Assembly (NCBI GenBank): GCA_903892565.1
Contig: CAITIX010000068.1
Span: 26,683 to 90,682 of the forward strand
From: an uncultured Acidobacteriia bacterium
GTDB lineage: Bacteria; Acidobacteriota; Terriglobia; Bryobacterales; Bryobacteraceae
Length of the DNA stretch: 64,000 nucleotides
Reading direction: 5' to 3'
Below, piece after piece: positions 1 through 9,461 of the stretch. The translations under genes were made by a program, and so were the position numbers. Numbering within the stretch: the stretch's first letter is position 1; each line of letters opens with the position of its first letter. Below the pieces are notes generated by a model that worked only from the letters and a program-made list of their open reading frames with translations, searched no databases and had not been told where the DNA came from.

Positions 1-2
1 CC

Positions 3-860
3 GTGGGCGCGTTTGCCGAAGGCGAAGTGATCCCCGTGTTGTTCTTTTCTGTGCTGTTCGCTTTTGGATTACTCGCGCTTGGCCCGAAGGGCAAGCCGCT
101 CATCGAAACGATCTACTCCGTTGCGCAAGTGCTGTTTAAAGTAATCGGCTTCGTGATGTGGACCGCGCCCATCGGCGCGTTTGGAGCCATCGCATTCACG
201 GTCGGCAAGTTTGGACCCGAGTCGCTCGTATCGCTCGGCAAGCTGGTCGGCGAGTTTTATGTATGCTGCGTGATCTTCGTCGCGCTCGTTCTGACGCCGA
301 TCGCGTTCGCCGCAGGCGTAAACATTTTGCGCCTGATCCGTTACATCGGCGCGGAACTGATGATCGTCGTTGGAACCAGCTCCGGCGAATCCGTGTTTCC
401 GCGCATGAACGCGAAGCTGCGGCAGTTGGGCGTGGAAGAATCCATCGTCGCGCTGGTGCTACCCGCCGGATATTCGTTCAATCATGATGGCACGTGTTTG
501 TATTGGTCCACGGCATCCGTATTCTTGGCGCAGGCGCTCGGGATCCACTTGACGATCGGACAGCAACTGGCGCTGCTCGCGACGATGCTGTTCACATCGA
601 AAGGCGGCGCGGGAGTCGCGGGCTCCGCGATTGTGGTTCTGGCGACGACGCTCTCGGCAACGAACATCATCCCGGTAGCGGCAGTCGGGTTGATCCTCGG
701 CGTGCATCGATTGTTATCATCGGTGTTTGTTCCGGTAAACGTGTTGGGCAACGCACTGGCGACGATCGTCATGGGGCGCTTGGAAAAAGCTGTGGATCTG
801 CCGACGCTGGTCTCCGAGTTGAATCGCGGGCCGGATGAAATCATCACAGAAGCATCATAG
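3..860 (+). CDS. Dicarboxylate/cation symporter, DctA family (5' end outside the window)
   Basis: This is the C-terminal 285 residues of a sodium- or proton-coupled C4-dicarboxylate symporter of the DAACS/DctA family in the inner membrane. The substrate-site region SFNHDGTCLYWSTASVF (about residues 158-174) corresponds to the NLDGT-type motif of DctA, and TSKGGAGVAGSAIVVLA (about 199-215) corresponds to the SKGxAGVTGS hairpin region. The reading frame is open to the left edge, so the start and the first helices are missing; full family members have about 420 residues. The stop lies 8 bp before the galB start, which suggests one transcript with galB and galC. A role in bringing in aromatic-pathway acids or tricarboxylic intermediates is inferred from that linkage only. 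Confidence 0.88.
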   Translation: MGAFAEGEVIPVLFFSVLFAFGLLALGPKGKPLIETIYSVAQVLFKVIGFVMWTAPIGAFGAIAFTVGKFGPESLVSLGKLVGEFYVCCVIFVALVLTPIAFAAGVNILRLIRYIGAELMIVVGTSSGESVFPRMNAKLRQLGVEESIVALVLPAGYSFNHDGTCLYWSTASVFLAQALGIHLTIGQQLALLATMLFTSKGGAGVAGSAIVVLATTLSATNIIPVAAVGLILGVHRLLSSVFVPVNVLGNALATIVMGRLEKAVDLPTLVSELNRGPDEIITEAS

Positions 861-867
861 GGGAAGC

Positions 868-1593
868 ATGAGTGATCAAAAAACAGCAGTCGTCGTGAGC
901 GCGCATTCGGCGGATTTCGTGTGGCGCGCCGGTGGAGCGATCGCGTTGTACGCGTCGCGCGGCTATCGGATGGTGGTGGTTTGCCTGTCGTTCGGCGAGC
1001 GCGGAGAATCCGCCAAGTTGTGGAAGCAATCCGGCATGACGCTTGAAAAAGTGAAGACCGATCGTAATGACGAGGCCCAGCGCGCGGCCGATGTTTTAGG
1101 CGCCGAAGTGCGCTTCATGGACCTCGGCGACTATCCTTTGCGCGTGCCCGACGAGGCGCTCTTCGAGCTCGCAAATCTCTATCGCGAAGTGCGTCCCGAG
1201 TTCATCCTCACGCATTCTTTCAAGGATCCCTACAACTTCGATCACCCGTTGGCGAACCACGTCGCGCAGGAAGCTCGCGTGATCGCGCAGGCGCACGGGC
1301 ACGAACCGCAGATTCCGGTGATTGGCGCGCCCGGCGTGTACTTGTTCGAGCCGCATCAGCCTGAGCAGTGCGAATGGAAGCCGCAAGTGATCCTCGATAT
1401 CACTTCTGTGTGGGAGAAAAAATACGCGGCATTCAAGATCATGGCCGCGCAGGAACACTTGTGGCAATACTACGAACGCGTCGCATTGCAACGCGGCGCG
1501 CAAGGTGCGCGCAACTCCAGCCGCAGTGGCATGAAGTACGGCGAAGCGTATCAGCGCGTGTTTCCAGAAGTTACGGAGATGTTTCATGAATAA
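868..1593 (+). CDS. galB: 4-oxalomesaconate hydratase, PIG-L/LmbE fold
   Basis: The 241-residue protein belongs to the PIG-L deacetylase fold. It shows the variant metal motif AHSADFVWRAGG near the N-terminus instead of the usual AHPDDE, and a second motif THSFKDPYNFDHPLAN. The HSAD form is known from GalB of Pseudomonas putida, which hydrates 4-oxalomesaconate to 4-carboxy-4-hydroxy-2-oxoadipate in gallate breakdown. The ATG at 868 is preferred over an upstream in-frame start because a GGGGA-like ribosome site precedes it and it avoids the symporter gene. It overlaps the next gene by 8 bp, and that gene encodes the following enzyme of the same pathway. A generic LmbE deacetylase is the alternative, but the pairing with an aldolase makes GalB much more likely. 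Confidence 0.82.
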   Translation: MSDQKTAVVVSAHSADFVWRAGGAIALYASRGYRMVVVCLSFGERGESAKLWKQSGMTLEKVKTDRNDEAQRAADVLGAEVRFMDLGDYPLRVPDEALFELANLYREVRPEFILTHSFKDPYNFDHPLANHVAQEARVIAQAHGHEPQIPVIGAPGVYLFEPHQPEQCEWKPQVILDITSVWEKKYAAFKIMAAQEHLWQYYERVALQRGAQGARNSSRSGMKYGEAYQRVFPEVTEMFHE

Positions 1594-2284
1594 GCCCGTT
1601 GTCATCACGAAGTGGGAGCGTCCGTCGATGGATGTGATGAACGCGCTGGAGCAGGCCGGCGTGTCGACGATCCACGAAGCGCAGGGCCGCACCGGATTGC
1701 TCGCGCCCTACATGCGTCCTATATATACGGGCGCGTGCGCGGCAGGCTCGGCGGTGACCGTATCGATTCCTCCCGGCGACAATCTCATGATCCACGTCGC
1801 TGTGGAAGTCTGCGGTCCCGGTGACATACTCATCGTGGTGCCGACGTCGCACTGCACCGATGGATATTTTGGCGAGTTGCTCGCCACCTCGCTCCGCACA
1901 CGCGGCGTCAAGGGCCTGGTGATCGAAGCCGGATGCCGCGACATTCGCGCGCTCAGCGAAATGAAGTTCCCCGTGTGGAGCCGCGCCGTTAGCTCGCAAG
2001 GCACGGTGAAAGCCAGTCTCGGCTCCGTCAATATTCCCGTCGTCTGCGCCGGAGCACTCATTCATCCCGGCGATGTCGTCGTCGGCGATGACGATGGCGT
2101 CGTGGTTGTAAAACGCGAAGACGCCGCAGCCGTCGCGGAAGCATCCGCGAAACGCATCGCCAAAGAAGACGCAACAAGAGAGCGACTTCTCAAAGGCGAA
2201 TCCGGACTCGATATCTACGGCTGGCGCCAAAAGCTCACGGCGCTTGGTTTGGAATACCGACCGCCGATCGAGGACACGAAGTAG
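1586..2284 (+). CDS. galC: 4-carboxy-4-hydroxy-2-oxoadipate aldolase/oxaloacetate decarboxylase, RraA fold
   Basis: The 232-residue protein is a class II metal-dependent aldolase of the RraA-like family (LigK/GalC/ProA type), which splits 4-carboxy-4-hydroxy-2-oxoadipate into pyruvate and oxaloacetate. Visible family signatures are STIHEAQGRTGLL near the N-terminus, the pyruvate/metal loop GLVIEAGCRDIRAL at about residues 111-124, and GDVVVGDDDGVVVV near 166-179. Its length matches LigK. A GGAG site inside the end of galB precedes the ATG. With galB it completes the last two steps of the gallate or protocatechuate 4,5-cleavage route. No ring-cleavage dioxygenase is seen in the window, so upper steps must lie to the left or elsewhere. 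Confidence 0.87.
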   Translation: MNKPVVITKWERPSMDVMNALEQAGVSTIHEAQGRTGLLAPYMRPIYTGACAAGSAVTVSIPPGDNLMIHVAVEVCGPGDILIVVPTSHCTDGYFGELLATSLRTRGVKGLVIEAGCRDIRALSEMKFPVWSRAVSSQGTVKASLGSVNIPVVCAGALIHPGDVVVGDDDGVVVVKREDAAAVAEASAKRIAKEDATRERLLKGESGLDIYGWRQKLTALGLEYRPPIEDTK

Positions 2285-2727
2285 CACCGCCGAATCGCAC
2301 GAGCACAGCGCTGAGCTATTGTTTCCCCATAGTCGCTTTTTATACCCGCGAGATGGATCGAGCGGGCGAGGCGGCATTTCAACATTCAGCTAAGCACTGA
2401 TCCGCGAGCGACTTAAAAAGCCCCTTGGCGTGATGGCTTCGAATCGCGCTTATCGAAATTACTTCGCTCAGCCATCAGAATTATCTATGAGCGTTCATGA
2501 AATCGTCATGGTATAAAATAACAATCTAACTGAGTTCCGTTCGTTAGATTATGGGGCGACCGCTTCTCCGTCTTTAGTGGCCCCCCTTGCACTAGTCAGC
2601 AGCGTTTTCACGCCGTCTCCGGACGCGCGTAATCTATCCCCGCGCTGACCTGCCCCACGCCGGGCAACCCAATACAGCAAACAAATTAACCAGGGTGCTT
2701 CGTGTGCCCAGAGGAGAAGATTTACTC
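2285..2727. other. Intergenic region, no gene seen
   Basis: About 440 bp separate galC from the porin gene. No convincing open frame is present. A TATAAAAT box lies near 2512-2519 but has no good -35 element at the right distance, so a promoter for the porin/urt operon here is only a possibility. I looked for a sigma-54 type GG-N10-GC element, as is common for nitrogen operons, and found none that fits. Confidence 0.6.
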
Positions 2728-3810
2728 ATGACAAGACAAATTGTCCGCAATGAGCTTTCGTTCATTGCGCGGCGTTGTGCCCCTGCTGTACCAATCCTGC
2801 TTGGGGTGCTCTCATTGGCGGTGCCGTCTTCGGCACAGGTCAATCTGGGCCCCGTAACGGTAGGTGCAGGATTGCAGACGAGTTTTGCCCACACCGAGCC
2901 GGATGGTGGCAGCTCCACCGATCAGTTCATGGTTGGTCATGCCCGTCTTTACGTCAGTGGACCGATTACCGAACAGATCAAGTTCATGTTCAATACGGAC
3001 TACGACAGCAGCACGAACAAGATCGGCATCATGGATGCGGTAGGTCAGATCGGCATAAATTCGAAGTTCAACATCTGGGCTGGACGCTTCCTGCCGCCTA
3101 GTGATCGCGCAAACCTATATGGTCCGTTCTACTCGCATAACTGGGCGGTGTACACGGACGGCATCCAGGACGGATATCCGTTTGTCTTCCAAGGCCGGGA
3201 CAACGGCGTTGCCTATTGGGGAGATTTCGGAAAGAAGACGAAGGTGAAACTTTCGGTCGGTGCTTTTGACGGAGGAAGCGCAACCGGAAAATCCGATGTC
3301 CTGGGCGCAGCGCGCGTACAGGTGGACTTCTGGGATCCGGAAGACGGCTACTACCTGAACGGCACCTACTATGGCGATAAGAACCTGCTGGCCATCGGTG
3401 CGGCGAGCCAAATTCAGAATGGCCACACGGCGTCTACCATCGATTTCCTCCTCGAAAGAAAAACACCGGGGGGCGGCGCGTTCTCGATCGAGAGTGAATA
3501 TTCGAACTACAACCGCTTGGGCGGCTACAACGGGTCCTATGCGAAGAGTCAGGGCGCTTACGGGCTTGCCAGCTACATGTTCCCGAAGGCCGTGGGCATG
3601 GGCAAAATCGAACTGCTGGGCAAATACGCGAAGGCGGATTTCACGCACGGCAGCGCGCCCAGCTACAACCAGAAAACCACGGAAATCAACGTCAACTACG
3701 TGATCAAGCAGTTCAAGGCTCGCGTGATGACGTTCTATAAGGACACGAGATTCAACCGTCTAGTGCCCAACTCCTGGCAAGCGGGAGTCGGACTCCAGAT
3801 CCAGATGTAA
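2728..3810 (+). CDS. Outer-membrane porin linked to urea transport
   Basis: The protein has 360 residues and a signal peptide ending near VPSSAQ-VN, followed by a body rich in alternating aromatic and polar residues typical of a beta-barrel. It ends in QAGVGLQIQM, a membrane-strand-like C-terminus. The ATG at 2728 is chosen because GAGGAGA lies 10-16 bases upstream. The gene is followed after 30 bp by urtA, so it is probably the outer-membrane entry route for urea or short amides; this role is inferred from position. The fold resembles OprP/OprO-type trimeric porins in its motifs GRFLPPSDRANLYGP and FDWxPEDG-like segments, but the substrate cannot be read from sequence. Confidence 0.75.
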   Translation: MTRQIVRNELSFIARRCAPAVPILLGVLSLAVPSSAQVNLGPVTVGAGLQTSFAHTEPDGGSSTDQFMVGHARLYVSGPITEQIKFMFNTDYDSSTNKIGIMDAVGQIGINSKFNIWAGRFLPPSDRANLYGPFYSHNWAVYTDGIQDGYPFVFQGRDNGVAYWGDFGKKTKVKLSVGAFDGGSATGKSDVLGAARVQVDFWDPEDGYYLNGTYYGDKNLLAIGAASQIQNGHTASTIDFLLERKTPGGGAFSIESEYSNYNRLGGYNGSYAKSQGAYGLASYMFPKAVGMGKIELLGKYAKADFTHGSAPSYNQKTTEINVNYVIKQFKARVMTFYKDTRFNRLVPNSWQAGVGLQIQM

Positions 3811-3840
3811 CGTTTCCCAGAAAAGAATAAGGAGCATTGA

Positions 3841-5127
3841 ATGACATTGAAGAAACTTTCTATGACCGCCGCCCTCGCCATTGCGGGGACGGTTCTCTCG
3901 GGTGTTGCCTCTGCCCAGGACGTGATCAAGGTGGGCGTATTGCACTCGCTCTCCGGAACGATGGCCATCAGCGAAACCACGCTGAAGGACACCATCCTGA
4001 TGATGATCGACGCGCAGAACAAGAAAGGCGGCGTACTCGGCAAGAAGCTTGTGCCGGTCGTCGTGGATCCGGCGTCGGATTGGCCGCTGTTTGCCGAAAA
4101 AGCGGCGCAGTTACTCGAAAAGGACAAAGTATCCGTCGTATTCGGCTGCTGGACGTCGGTCTCTCGCAAGTCTGTGCTGCCGGTGTTCGAAAAAGACAAC
4201 GGACTGCTGTTCTATCCGGTGCAGTACGAAGGGGAAGAATCGTCCAAGAACGTGTTCTACACCGGCGCCGCGCCGAATCAGCAGGCGATTCCCGCTGTTG
4301 ATTATCTGATGAAGGATGTCGGCGTAAAACGCTGGGTTCTGGAAGGTACGGACTACGTTTACCCCCGCACGACGAACAAGATTCTGGAAGCGTATTTGCT
4401 GGCGAAAGGCGTAAAGGCGGAGGACATCTCCATCAACTACACGCCGTTCGGTTTCTCGGATTGGCAGACGCGCGTCGCGGCGATCAAGAAGTTCGGTTCG
4501 GCCGGCAAGAAGACGGCCGTTGTTTCGACCATCAATGGCGATGCCAACGTTCCTTTCTATAAAGAGCTCGGCAACCAGAAGGTTTCGGCGGAACAGATTC
4601 CGGTGGTCGCTTTCTCCGTCGGTGAAGAAGAACTCTCCGGCCTGGACGCGAAACCGCTGGTGGGCCACTTGGCCGCATGGAACTACTTTGAAAGCGTCAG
4701 CACTCCGGCGAACAAAGCGTTCATCGATCAATGGCACACCTTCATCAAGAATCCGAAGCGCACGACAAACGATCCGATGGAAGCTTCCTACATCGGCTTC
4801 AATCTCTGGGTGAAAGCCGTGGAGAAGGCCAAAACCACGGACGTCGAGAAGGTCATCGCGGCGCTCCCGGGCACGGAAACTCCGAACCTCACGGGCGGCA
4901 TCGCGAAGGTGTTGCCGAATCATCACATCACCAAGCCTGTATTGATCGGCGAAGTGAAGGCGGACGGCCAATTCAATACGGTCTGGAAGTCCGCGGGCAC
5001 GGTGCCGGGCGACGCCTGGTCTGACTTCCTGCCGGGCAGCAAGGACATTGAAGCGGATTGGGTTACGTTGAAGTGCGGTAATTACAACAAGGTCACAAAA
5101 ACCTGTTCAGGACAAAACTACAAATAA
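3841..5127 (+). CDS. urtA: Urea ABC transporter, substrate-binding protein
   Basis: This 428-residue periplasmic binding protein has a clear signal peptide (SGVASAQD cleavage region) and the type I periplasmic-binding fold of the Leu/Ile/Val-urea-amide family. Diagnostic stretches are VLHSLSGTMAISETTLKD at about residues 32-49, and VVFGCWTSVSRKSVLPVFE and LLFYPVQYEGEE in the first lobe, all characteristic of UrtA. An AAGGAG site lies 6 bases before the ATG. It heads a five-gene cassette urtABCDE whose last base is shared with urtB (TAATG). The set faces the urease genes, so imported urea would be hydrolysed by the neighbouring urease. Confidence 0.95.
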   Translation: MTLKKLSMTAALAIAGTVLSGVASAQDVIKVGVLHSLSGTMAISETTLKDTILMMIDAQNKKGGVLGKKLVPVVVDPASDWPLFAEKAAQLLEKDKVSVVFGCWTSVSRKSVLPVFEKDNGLLFYPVQYEGEESSKNVFYTGAAPNQQAIPAVDYLMKDVGVKRWVLEGTDYVYPRTTNKILEAYLLAKGVKAEDISINYTPFGFSDWQTRVAAIKKFGSAGKKTAVVSTINGDANVPFYKELGNQKVSAEQIPVVAFSVGEEELSGLDAKPLVGHLAAWNYFESVSTPANKAFIDQWHTFIKNPKRTTNDPMEASYIGFNLWVKAVEKAKTTDVEKVIAALPGTETPNLTGGIAKVLPNHHITKPVLIGEVKADGQFNTVWKSAGTVPGDAWSDFLPGSKDIEADWVTLKCGNYNKVTKTCSGQNYK

Positions 5128-6779
5128 TGAGATATCTCTCGATGGGCGGGCGGTGGCTGTTCGGTTTGTCACTGCTCGCCCTGTCGGGCGTGGGATCGTT
5201 GCACGCTCAGGCCCCAGATGATACAAGTTTTCTTTCGACGCTCGGCGAGTTGCGCGAGGCAACGTATTCAGACAAAGCGACGATCGTCGAACGCCTCGGC
5301 AAGACCGGCCACCCCAGCACACAAGCCGTACTGACTGCCTTCCTGGAAGACCGCCTTTATTTCCGCAATGCAGATCAAAAGGTCTTTCTCACGAAGACGG
5401 CCGAAGGCGACCCCCTCAATTTGATCGACCCTATTTCGCTGAAAGATGCTGGATCCTCCCCGGCAGATGCGCTGACAAAGATCGGAAGCAATAACGGCCT
5501 GCGGAGTACTCTTCGAGCGACCGTGGCGCACTTTGCGCTAGCGAGTCCCGATCCGGCAGTGCGACTTGCTGCCGTGCGAGAAATGTCAAAAGCTCTGAAC
5601 GAACCCGCTATTGCCACATTACGGGAACGCCTGCAGGTGGAAACGAACGCAGGAGTCAAAAAAGAAATGGCCACGGCCCTGGCGCTGGCAGCCTTGGACG
5701 GATCCGACAGTGCGGCGCGTGTGGCGGCGGTCGAGACATTGAAACAGAGCGTGAGCCAGGATGTGCGGAACCGCCTAGCCCTACTGCTCGACAAGAATTC
5801 CGATGGTAGTTTTGCTGAGAAAGATGACAACGTTCGGAAGGCGGCGGCTAGCGCGGTTGGAACCATCGACAGCTGGCGCTCGTTTTACTCGGGGATCCAG
5901 ACCTTGTTCTTCGGACTGAGCCTTGGATCGGTGCTCGTCCTGATCGCCATTGGATTGGCGATCACGTTTGGCGTCATGGGCGTCATCAATATGGCTCACG
6001 GCGAATTAATGATGCTGGGAGCGTACACGACCTACGTGGTTCAAATGGTGATGCCCGGACATATCGGGATCTCCGTACTCGTGGCCGTACCCGCCGCGTT
6101 CATCGTTGCGGGGCTGACGGGCGTCCTCATGGAACGCACGATCATCCGATTTCTTTACGGCCGGCCGCTGGAAACACTGCTTGCGACGTTCGGCGTCAGC
6201 CTCATTTTGCAGCAAGCCGTCCGCTCGATTTTTTCGGCCAACAACCGGTCCGTGATCACGCCGGAGTGGATGAGCGGCTCGCTCCAAGTGAACGACGCAC
6301 TGGCGATCACCTACAATCGCCTCTACATCGTGATCTTCGCGCTCTTCGTTTTTGCGCTCATCCTGCTGGTGCTGAAGCGCACGCGACTCGGCCTAGATAT
6401 CCGTGCCGTTTCGCAGAATCGCTCGATGGCAAAGGCGATGGGGATTCGCACCGAATGGGTGGACGCGATGACGTTCGGCCTCGGTTCGGGCATCGCGGGC
6501 GTTGCGGGAGTGGCGCTGAGCCAGTTGACCAACGTCGGTCCGAACCTCGGCCAGTCCTACATCATCGATTCGTTCATGGTCGTTGTTTTTGGCGGCGTCG
6601 GAAATCTGTGGGGATCGCTCATCGGCGGAATGTCGATGGGCGCAGTCAACGAGTTGCTGGAGCCTTACGTCGGAGCCGTGCTGGCGAAGATCCTGGTTTT
6701 AGTCGCACTGATTCTTTTCATTCAGAGGCGGCCGCGTGGACTGTTCCCGCAAACTGGCCGCGCCGCAGACGATAAATAA
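5127..6779 (+). CDS. urtB: Urea ABC transporter, permease UrtB
   Basis: The 550-residue protein has a signal sequence, a roughly 230-residue N-terminal region of helical HEAT-like repeats (DPAVRLAAVREMSKAL, VRNRLALLLDKNSDG), and then a LivH-type permease of about eight membrane helices starting near residue 255. The permease signature ITFGVMGVINMAHGELMMLGAY is split across residues about 279-300. This extended N-terminal domain is usual for UrtB and absent from LivH. The ATG overlaps the stop of urtA by one base, so translation is coupled. It pairs with UrtC to form the inner-membrane channel. Confidence 0.95.
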   Translation: MRYLSMGGRWLFGLSLLALSGVGSLHAQAPDDTSFLSTLGELREATYSDKATIVERLGKTGHPSTQAVLTAFLEDRLYFRNADQKVFLTKTAEGDPLNLIDPISLKDAGSSPADALTKIGSNNGLRSTLRATVAHFALASPDPAVRLAAVREMSKALNEPAIATLRERLQVETNAGVKKEMATALALAALDGSDSAARVAAVETLKQSVSQDVRNRLALLLDKNSDGSFAEKDDNVRKAAASAVGTIDSWRSFYSGIQTLFFGLSLGSVLVLIAIGLAITFGVMGVINMAHGELMMLGAYTTYVVQMVMPGHIGISVLVAVPAAFIVAGLTGVLMERTIIRFLYGRPLETLLATFGVSLILQQAVRSIFSANNRSVITPEWMSGSLQVNDALAITYNRLYIVIFALFVFALILLVLKRTRLGLDIRAVSQNRSMAKAMGIRTEWVDAMTFGLGSGIAGVAGVALSQLTNVGPNLGQSYIIDSFMVVVFGGVGNLWGSLIGGMSMGAVNELLEPYVGAVLAKILVLVALILFIQRRPRGLFPQTGRAADDK

Positions 6780-6827
6780 GAGGAAACAAGTGAAGCGATT
6801 GAGGACAGCCTTGAAGGAGCATAAAGG

Positions 6828-7964
6828 GTGAGTGGCGAAAAGCAGGAACCCGGTCTTTGGAAGCGGACCACTCTGGTCGCGCGCGGGACGACGGGACAGT
6901 TTGATCAGGGAGCGCGATGGTTTTTGATCGTGCTGGCCACCGTTGCGATCGCCGTGCCGATTCTCAACCAGGCCGTTCCGGCGTCGTCGCCTCTGCATTT
7001 ATCCGCCTTCGGAATCACGCTCCTGGGCAAGTACATGTGCTACGGAATGCTGGCGCTGGCGGTGGATCTGATCTGGGGATATTGCGGCATCCTGAGCTTG
7101 GGGCATGCGGCGTTCTTTTCCCTCGGCGGCTACGCGATGGGTATGTATTTGATGCGGCAGATTGGCCGTCGCGGCGTATACGGCGACCCGATTCTGCCGG
7201 ACTTCATGGTGTTTCTGAACTACAAGGCGCTGCCTTGGTTTTGGCACGGCTTCAATCACTTCGCTTTGGCGGCCGTCATGGTGGTTGTGGCGTCCGCGCT
7301 ACTGGCATGGGTATTCGGCTGGTTTGCTTTCCGTTCGCGCGTGACAGGCGTGTATTTTTCGATCATCACCCAAGCTTTGACCTACGCCCTGATGTTGGCA
7401 TTTTTCCGCAATGACATGGGCTTCGGCGGCAACAACGGCTTTACCGACTTCAAGGACATCCTCGGATTCGATCTGCACTCGGATCTTACGCACGTCGTGC
7501 TGTTGGTCGCCACTACGATTGCACTCGCCGCCAGCTACCTGGCCTGCCGCGCCATTGTCGAATCGCGGGCCGGCCGCGTCGTGCTTGCCATCCGCGATGC
7601 GGAAAGCCGCGCGCGATTTCTGGGCTATCCCGTCGAAACGTTCAAGCTCTGGCTCTTTGTATTTTCGGGGATCATCGCGGGGATCGCCGGCGCGTTGTAC
7701 GTGCCGCAAATCGGAATCATTAACCCGAGCGAATTTGCACCGATCAATTCCATCGAGGTTGTGATCTGGGTAGCCGTCGGAGGACGCGGAACGCTCTACG
7801 GCGCCATCGTGGGAGCAATCCTGGTGAACTATGCGAAAACTTATTTTACGGGCGCGTTTCCCGAAATTTGGTTGTACGCGCTCGGGGCGCTGTTTGTCCT
7901 GGTGACGCTGTTCCTGCCGCGTGGAATTATCGGCCTTGTGCAATCCAGAGGCAGGGAAAAATGA
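6828..7964 (+). CDS. urtC: Urea ABC transporter, permease UrtC
   Basis: The 378-residue LivM-type permease contains the family motif DLIWGYCGILSLGHAAFFSLGG near residues 81-102 and several membrane helices. The UrtC-specific insert with GDPILPDFMVFL is also present. The start is GTG at 6828, preceded by AAGGAG with 8 bases spacing. It lies 48 bp after urtB and 31 bp before urtD, within the same leftover-free transport operon. Confidence 0.95.
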   Translation: MSGEKQEPGLWKRTTLVARGTTGQFDQGARWFLIVLATVAIAVPILNQAVPASSPLHLSAFGITLLGKYMCYGMLALAVDLIWGYCGILSLGHAAFFSLGGYAMGMYLMRQIGRRGVYGDPILPDFMVFLNYKALPWFWHGFNHFALAAVMVVVASALLAWVFGWFAFRSRVTGVYFSIITQALTYALMLAFFRNDMGFGGNNGFTDFKDILGFDLHSDLTHVVLLVATTIALAASYLACRAIVESRAGRVVLAIRDAESRARFLGYPVETFKLWLFVFSGIIAGIAGALYVPQIGIINPSEFAPINSIEVVIWVAVGGRGTLYGAIVGAILVNYAKTYFTGAFPEIWLYALGALFVLVTLFLPRGIIGLVQSRGREK

Positions 7965-7995
7965 TCGGGCATTCAAGCAAGGCGTTCTAACTAAC

Positions 7996-8739
7996 ATGGT
8001 CCGAAACAAAAGGCTATATATCGAGGATCTGACCGTCAGCTTTGATGGCTTCAAGGCTCTCAATAAGCTCACGTTGTACGTGGAGCCGGGCGAGTTGCTG
8101 TGCATCATCGGCCCCAACGGCGCGGGGAAGACCACCATGATGGATGTGATCACGGGAAAGACTCGTCCGCAGTCGGGAACAGCGTGGTTCGGCGAAGGCG
8201 TGAACCTGCTGGAGATGAGGGAGGCTGAAATCGTCGCTGCCGGAATCGGACGCAAATTTCAAAAGCCCACCGTATTCGAGCAATTGACGGTGTTCGAGAA
8301 TCTGGAACTGGCGCTCGCCGGTACGCGGTCGTTCTGGAAGACACTGCGAGCGCGCATCTCGCCCGCGGAGCGGAAAAGAATTGATGAAGTGCTGGAGATC
8401 ATCGGACTCACCGATCAGCGGTTTTCGCTGGGACGAATTTTGGCGCACGGACAGAAGCAATGGCTCGAAATCGGAATGCTGTTGATGCAGAATCCAGAAC
8501 TTCTCCTGGTCGACGAGCCTGTCGCGGGCATGACGCCGCACGAGATAGAGCGCACCGCGCAGCTGCTGACGTCGCTCGCAGGGGAACACTCCGTCGTCGT
8601 CGTCGAGCACGACATGGCGTTTGTGCGCTCCATCGCAAAGCGCGTTACGGTTTTGCACGAAGGTTCCGTCATCGCCGAGGGCGACATGGACAAGGTGCAA
8701 AAAGATCCGAAGGTGAAAGAAGTGTATCTCGGCGAATGA
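7996..8739 (+). CDS. urtD: Urea ABC transporter, ATP-binding protein UrtD
   Basis: The 247-residue ATPase shows Walker A GPNGAGKTTMMD, the LivG-type Q-loop region GIGRKFQKPTVFEQLTVFENL, a signature motif variant LAHGQKQWLEIGM, and Walker B ELLLVDEP. The ATG at 7996 is chosen because it gives the usual UrtD N-terminus; a longer in-frame version would start inside urtC. No strong ribosome site precedes it, so it may rely on coupling with urtC. It works with UrtE to drive UrtBC. Confidence 0.94.
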   Translation: MVRNKRLYIEDLTVSFDGFKALNKLTLYVEPGELLCIIGPNGAGKTTMMDVITGKTRPQSGTAWFGEGVNLLEMREAEIVAAGIGRKFQKPTVFEQLTVFENLELALAGTRSFWKTLRARISPAERKRIDEVLEIIGLTDQRFSLGRILAHGQKQWLEIGMLLMQNPELLLVDEPVAGMTPHEIERTAQLLTSLAGEHSVVVVEHDMAFVRSIAKRVTVLHEGSVIAEGDMDKVQKDPKVKEVYLGE

Positions 8740-8765
8740 TGAATCATGGGTAATGGGGCGCGAGC

Positions 8766-9461
8766 GTGCTGAAGATTAAAACTCTCAACCAGTTCTACGG
8801 CGGCAGTCACACGTTGTGGGACGTGGATCTCGTCGTGCCGCCGGGTTCTCGGATGTGCCTGATGGGCCGCAATGGCATGGGGAAGACGACGCTTCTCAAG
8901 TGCATCATGGGGCTGCATCCGGCGAGTTCCGGAAGCATCGAGTTCGACGGTGGAGAGCTACTCAAGCATCCCGCCGAGCAGCGTGCCAAGCTCGGCATTG
9001 GCTATGTGCCGCAAGGCCGTGAAATCTTCTCCCATTTAACCGTCGAAGAAAATCTGCGCGTGGGCTTGGGCGTGCGCAAGGGTGGTCCTCGCACGATCCC
9101 CAGCCGCATCTTCGATCTCTTTCCGGTATTGAAGAAGATGCTGAACCGCCGCGGCGGCGATCTTTCCGGCGGACAGCAACAGCAGTTGGCCATCGGCCGA
9201 GCTCTCGTGCTGGAGCCGAAGCTATTGATCCTGGACGAGCCCACCGAAGGGATTCAGCCGAACATCGTCCACGAAATCGGCGACATTATCCTTCGACTAA
9301 ATCAAGAAGAAGGGCTCACGGTACTTTTGGTCGAGCAGAAACTGCCGTTCGCACGTCGCGTCGCGAGCGAGTTCTGCATTCTCGACAAAGGCCGCCGCGT
9401 TGCCGCTGGCCCGATCGCGGATCTTACGGATGACGTCGTGCACGCGCATCTTAGTGTTTAA
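8766..9461 (+). CDS. urtE: Urea ABC transporter, ATP-binding protein UrtE
   Basis: The 231-residue ATPase is of the LivF/UrtE type, with Walker A GRNGMGKTTLLKCIMGL, signature GGDLSGGQQQQLAIGRAL and Walker B LLILDEPTEGIQPNIV; the phrase TEGIQPNIV is typical for UrtE. The start is GTG at 8766. It is the last gene of the urt operon and ends 17 bp from the convergent end of ureG. Confidence 0.95.
   Translation: MLKIKTLNQFYGGSHTLWDVDLVVPPGSRMCLMGRNGMGKTTLLKCIMGLHPASSGSIEFDGGELLKHPAEQRAKLGIGYVPQGREIFSHLTVEENLRVGLGVRKGGPRTIPSRIFDLFPVLKKMLNRRGGDLSGGQQQQLAIGRALVLEPKLLILDEPTEGIQPNIVHEIGDIILRLNQEEGLTVLLVEQKLPFARRVASEFCILDKGRRVAAGPIADLTDDVVHAHLSV

Noticed and set aside
1571..2377. 268-codon minus-strand frame over galC
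   Set aside because: It mirrors a recognised gene, has an Arg/His-rich composition and no ribosome site.
2285..2727. Sigma-54 promoter for the urt operon
   Set aside because: No GG-N10-GC pair with the TGGC/TTGC context was found.
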